This document shows positions 41,901-43,118 of a DNA stretch of 43,118 bases, piece by piece (the stretch's first letter is position 1; the number at the start of each line of letters is the position of its first letter). The notes under the pieces are model-generated. The model was not told the origin of the DNA, did no database searches, and was given only the letters and a program-made list of their open reading frames with translations. Source of the stretch: an uncultured Chloroflexales bacterium (GTDB lineage Bacteria > Chloroflexota > Chloroflexia > Chloroflexales > Chloroflexaceae); assembly GCA_937925925.1 (NCBI GenBank), contig CALANA010000145.1:1-43118 (forward strand), written 5' to 3'. The translations under genes and the position numbers were made by a program.

Positions 41901-42049
41901 AGGGAGAGGTAGCCCGTGGCGAAGTCGGCCCAGGGGTGGCATCGGAGCAGCAGGTTGAGCGTGTCCGCCAGGGTGACACTGCCCGCGCGGTTGTCGATGA
42001 TGTAGGGGATGCCGTCGCCCCGGTGTTCGCGGATGATTCGTTGTGGCAT
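38951..42049 (-). CDS. SNF2-type helicase with N-terminal phospholipase-D nuclease domain
   Basis: The product is 1032 aa. Residues ~25-165 form a PLD domain with one HKD motif (His119, Lys121, Asp126 in FHAKAYIIDGTAIVGSSNF). Residues ~225-720 are an SF2/SNF2 helicase: motif I ADAVGLGKTF, motif II VDESHNF, motif III LLTATPISN, motif V STDVLSEGQNLQ and motif VI MIQRAGRIDRLGS. A long helical insertion (~390-590) and a ~300-residue C-terminal part follow. One HKD motif means it must dimerise to form the active site. PLD plus SF2 combinations occur in several anti-phage systems (for example DISARM and Mokosh components). It starts 6 nt after the toxin-gene stop. Confidence 0.85.
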   Translation of the reverse strand: MPQRIIREHRGDGIPYIIDNRAGSVTLADTLNLLLRCHPWADFATGYLSLSGYRMLRDGLYHLNEFRLLFGESRIADEILHDLRSQRYSASSRALVEDLLQFLRQEGVQVKRYAGPFFHAKAYIIDGTAIVGSSNFTHNGLTSNTELNAVHKEQPIVAEFSAWYTRMWHDTQSEDYKDTLIDLLERSQLGGYPYTPYEVYIKALYTYFKDDLDSTPDIDPLRSIVELTAFQNEAFQKAQRILRRYHGVMVADAVGLGKTFVGKKLLELYAYYQRLRALIICPAQLQTMWEREIDESRIPARIMSMERLGQADLDVSRFADVEVILVDESHNFRNASTNRYNNLAKIVGSGDPKRVILLTATPISNTLWDLYHQLVLFTRNNDGYFRDVGIPSLRRYFRETEAAGGAGSTLFNLLEEVVIRRTRSFIHDNYPEATINGQPLRFPTRHLDTIEYSLSETYSGLFDQIIAIIEQLHLPAYNAEGYKQQQTHAEHRQENVNTALMGLLKTNLLKRFESSVEAFRISIHRLRSFEERFLREFEQGRLLQSGAHRVLLQLEEDGDDLGLEQALERLQPVEPAAYDLPRLRGDIQHDLATLNRVIALIEPITPARDHKLAQFRTYLHELVGQKVIIFSYYRDTARYLWEQIRADPKLSTMRGTCLSSDVAPRERQRIIERFAPHSSRVSVAPELEYDLLISTDVLSEGQNLQDAAHLINYDLHWNPTRMIQRAGRIDRLGSVHTAITISNIFPDQELEALLRLVERLQDRLRAINETIGLDASVLGELIDERTFNTLRELAAGDDSALKFWGQVSELAGNEMMRQQLLTYLREHGREMVEMLPDGIHSCLRRGQATGVFAYYRHKDRHFWRFWHTQGRYAIDNRFEIHDLIRATPGEARDEEWLTTAEQEEALEAIAQAILSDVEARRTTALLGEQIDKVQRDVSAILKANWNRPNVDKTVAQAIYNVLRKPLPAPFVRQIRTLHVAYGSTGDVAVLLDGLSAMVDAYALDQAASAALSPASETITRDDLHLICWTMVR

Positions 42050-42055
42050 AGCCGT

Positions 42056-42401
42056 CTATATTCCTAAAATCGTTCGCAGCGCCCGCCCGATAGCGTCCAG
42101 TATGGGATCGTCCAGGTGACCGAGTACACGCCTGATCCGGCGTTTGTCAATCACGCGCACCTGCTCACACAGCAACACCGAGTCCTGGCTTAGTCCGCCG
42201 TTGCCTGCTGGAACAAACACATGCGAAGGCAGCGTTGAGTGGCGAATCTGCGTGGTGAACGGTGCTATGATGGTATGTGGACTGGCGGCATTGGCACGGT
42301 CTATCTGGAGGATGGCTACGGGCCGTACCCCCTGCCTGCTCGGTACCGACCACCGGGTTCAGGTCGCACAACACCACGTCGCCGCGTGTGATCGTTACCA
42401 C
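42056..42401 (-). pseudogene. MazF/PemK-like toxin with +1 frameshift in a G5 tract
   Basis: From GTG 42401 the frame gives TRGDVVLCDLNPVVGTEQAG, the MazF/PemK N-terminus. It then loses register at five Gs (plus strand C5, 42328-42332). In the other frame the family continues: RPVAILQIDRANAASPHTII, APFTTQIRHSTLPSHVFVPA, LSQDSVLLCEQVRVIDKRRI, ending ALRTILGI at the stop 42056. Removing one G would give an intact 114-aa mRNA interferase. The start overlaps the antitoxin stop. It may be an inactivated toxin, a phase-variable or slippage-read gene, or a sequencing error. Confidence 0.82.
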
Positions 42402-42718
42402 GTGATTTCTCCACGTGCCAGCCGTTCTTCGTAATCCTCCAGGTTGGGCAGATAGTCGGTCATATCCGACTCGGCAGTATCGGCTAATGTCTTCAACATC
42501 TCTCTATCGGTTTCCAGGTCATGTTCGTCGTAGTGAATGGCAATATCACGGCTGGCAAGCAGTTGTTGGAATGAGAGGCGGTCTGTCTGCGCCAGCGCGG
42601 CAGCCTGCGCCAGCGTGAGCCGTTTTTGCTGATAGAACAGGATCGCAACCTCGTGCAGAAACTCCTCTGCCGAAAGCTGTGTGGCCTGAAGTACCTTGTT
42701 CGAAATCACAACGCTCAT
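42395..42718 (-). CDS. UPF0175 family antitoxin
   Basis: The product is 107 aa. ATG 42718 has a perfect AGGAGG 6-8 nt upstream; the longer frame upstream is repeat translation. Residues ~1-78 match UPF0175 (LSAEEFLHEVAILFYQQKRL, TLAQAAALAQTDRLSFQQLL, DIAIHYD). The C-terminal ~30 residues (DMTDYLPNLEDYEERLARGE) are an acidic tail of the kind that wraps MazF-type toxins. It should bind its own promoter and neutralise the adjacent toxin. It is the first gene of the cassette. Confidence 0.82.
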   Translation of the reverse strand: MSVVISNKVLQATQLSAEEFLHEVAILFYQQKRLTLAQAAALAQTDRLSFQQLLASRDIAIHYDEHDLETDREMLKTLADTAESDMTDYLPNLEDYEERLARGEITW

Positions 42719-42736
42719 ACTATTCCTCCTGGCACC

Positions 42737-42770
42737 ACTATACCCCGCACCCCAGGGTACAAATGCACCC
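42737..42770 (-). promoter_or_regulatory. Putative promoter and operator of the defence cassette
   Basis: On the minus strand TATAGT (42742-42737) lies 18 nt before the antitoxin start. GGGTGCATTTGTACCC (42770-42755), a 16-bp palindrome with one mismatch pair, covers the expected -35 position. This layout suits autorepression by the antitoxin or control by the WYL protein. Confidence 0.45.
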
Positions 42771-42784
42771 ATGATACACACAAT

Positions 42785-43000
42785 AAGCGGTCTGAGCGGA
42801 AAGCGCAAAGCGCAAAGCGGAAAACAGATCGCTCTGCTCGCACTGCGCTTGCCCTTCCTACTCGAAACCCCTATCACGCTCCAACACTCCCCTGTTGTGC
42901 GCTTAGACGGCTTTGCGCTTAGACCGCTTTGCGCTCAGATCGCTCTTCGCTTTGCGCTTTGCGCTTTGCGCTTTGCGCTTAAAAGCTTTGCGCTTAGACC
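42785..43000. repeat. GCGCTTTGCGCTTAGACC repeats, upstream boundary of defence cassette
   Basis: A cluster of GCTTTGCGCT words. AGACCGCTTTGCGCTCAGA at 42921-42939 is identical to 33049-33067. Positions 42786-42825 carry the inverted form (GCGGTCTGAGCGGAAAGCGC). TTTGCGC is tandemly repeated four to five times around 42950-42980. Confidence 0.7.
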
Positions 43001-43002
43001 GC

Positions 43003-43118
43003 TTAGCCCGCTTTGCCGCGCTCAACAACCGCCACCTCCTCCGCCGTCAGCCCGTACAGCAGGTAGACCACCTGGTCGATCAGCGCGTCGGTGCGGGCCA
43101 GTTGCGCCTTGATCGGGC
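43003..43118 (-). CDS. C-terminus of a probable Eco57I/type IIG-like DNA methyltransferase (partial)
   Basis: The last 37 codons of a gene that runs off the window, ending in TAA at 43005-43003. The text KAQLARTDALIDQVVYLLYG then LTAEEVAVVE is the typical C-terminus of Eco57I-like or type IIG restriction-methylation proteins (family pattern IDxLVYxLYGLTxEEIxIVE). It is on the same strand as the cassette, about 285 bp upstream of the antitoxin, so it may belong to the same defence island. Confidence 0.6.
   Translation of the reverse strand, partial: PIKAQLARTDALIDQVVYLLYGLTAEEVAVVERGKAG

Noticed and set aside
33049-42939. att sites of an integrative element
   Set aside because: The 19-bp repeats bracket the cassette, but no integrase or recombinase gene is inside and no tRNA is at either end; recombination between repeats is the simpler reading.

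Overview
The window (about 43 kb) looks like a chromosomal contig from a filamentous phototroph-type Chloroflexota (Chloroflexia). This is inferred from the mixture of genes: an APC permease–UspA–DUF389 fusion, a sortase next to a DUF11 surface protein, an acyl-CoA-carboxylase-epsilon-like small protein, and Uma2 genes. The dense intergenic hairpin repeats typical of these genomes also fit. No rRNA is present, so genus-level placement is not possible.

Positions 1-21.6 kb are mostly housekeeping or stress genes separated by repeat-rich spacers: a DinB-type protein, a peroxiredoxin-like protein, a NifX/NifB-type domain protein, two adjacent fluoride channels (crcB/fluC), a Uma2 nuclease, a Kef-type antiporter, MurA, the permease-Usp-DUF389 fusion, a sugar-nucleotide-epimerase-like protein, and a cysteine-desulfurase-like enzyme behind a SAM-I riboswitch. 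Four copies of a ~117-bp MITE-like element (terminal inverted repeat GTAACCGTTCAGG, 8-bp target duplications) and several copies of a second ~112-bp element (ends GTAnnTGTTCAC) are scattered here. Two of the 117-bp copies sit directly upstream of Uma2 genes.

Positions 21.6-30 kb hold a hairpin-repeat array, tRNA-His, a sortase/surface-protein operon, a GAF protein, a protein with an internal duplication, and a GT4 glycosyltransferase. The glycosyltransferase gene runs into a 33-copy octanucleotide array. About 0.75 kb of GCAATG-rich repetitive DNA follows. Positions 30.9-33.03 kb are a graveyard: pieces of a KAP NTPase, a type I restriction subunit HsdR, a RAYT-type transposase, a 5'-truncated RhuM-Fic gene and an MNT nucleotidyltransferase.

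Positions 33.08-42.72 kb, all on the minus strand, form the most interesting unit: UPF0175 antitoxin > MazF-like toxin (frameshifted in a G5 tract) > PLD-SNF2 helicase > McrB-like NTPase > McrC-like PD-(D/E)XK nuclease with a C-terminal HEPN-like RNxxxH motif > small ORF > WYL regulator. Most of the genes overlap or nearly touch. The whole unit lies between two identical 19-bp direct repeats (33049-33067 and 42921-42939). I read it as a McrBC-derived (type IV-like) anti-phage cassette with unusual extra parts. At the window's end is the C-terminus of a probable Eco57I/type IIG-like methyltransferase, so the defence island continues outside.
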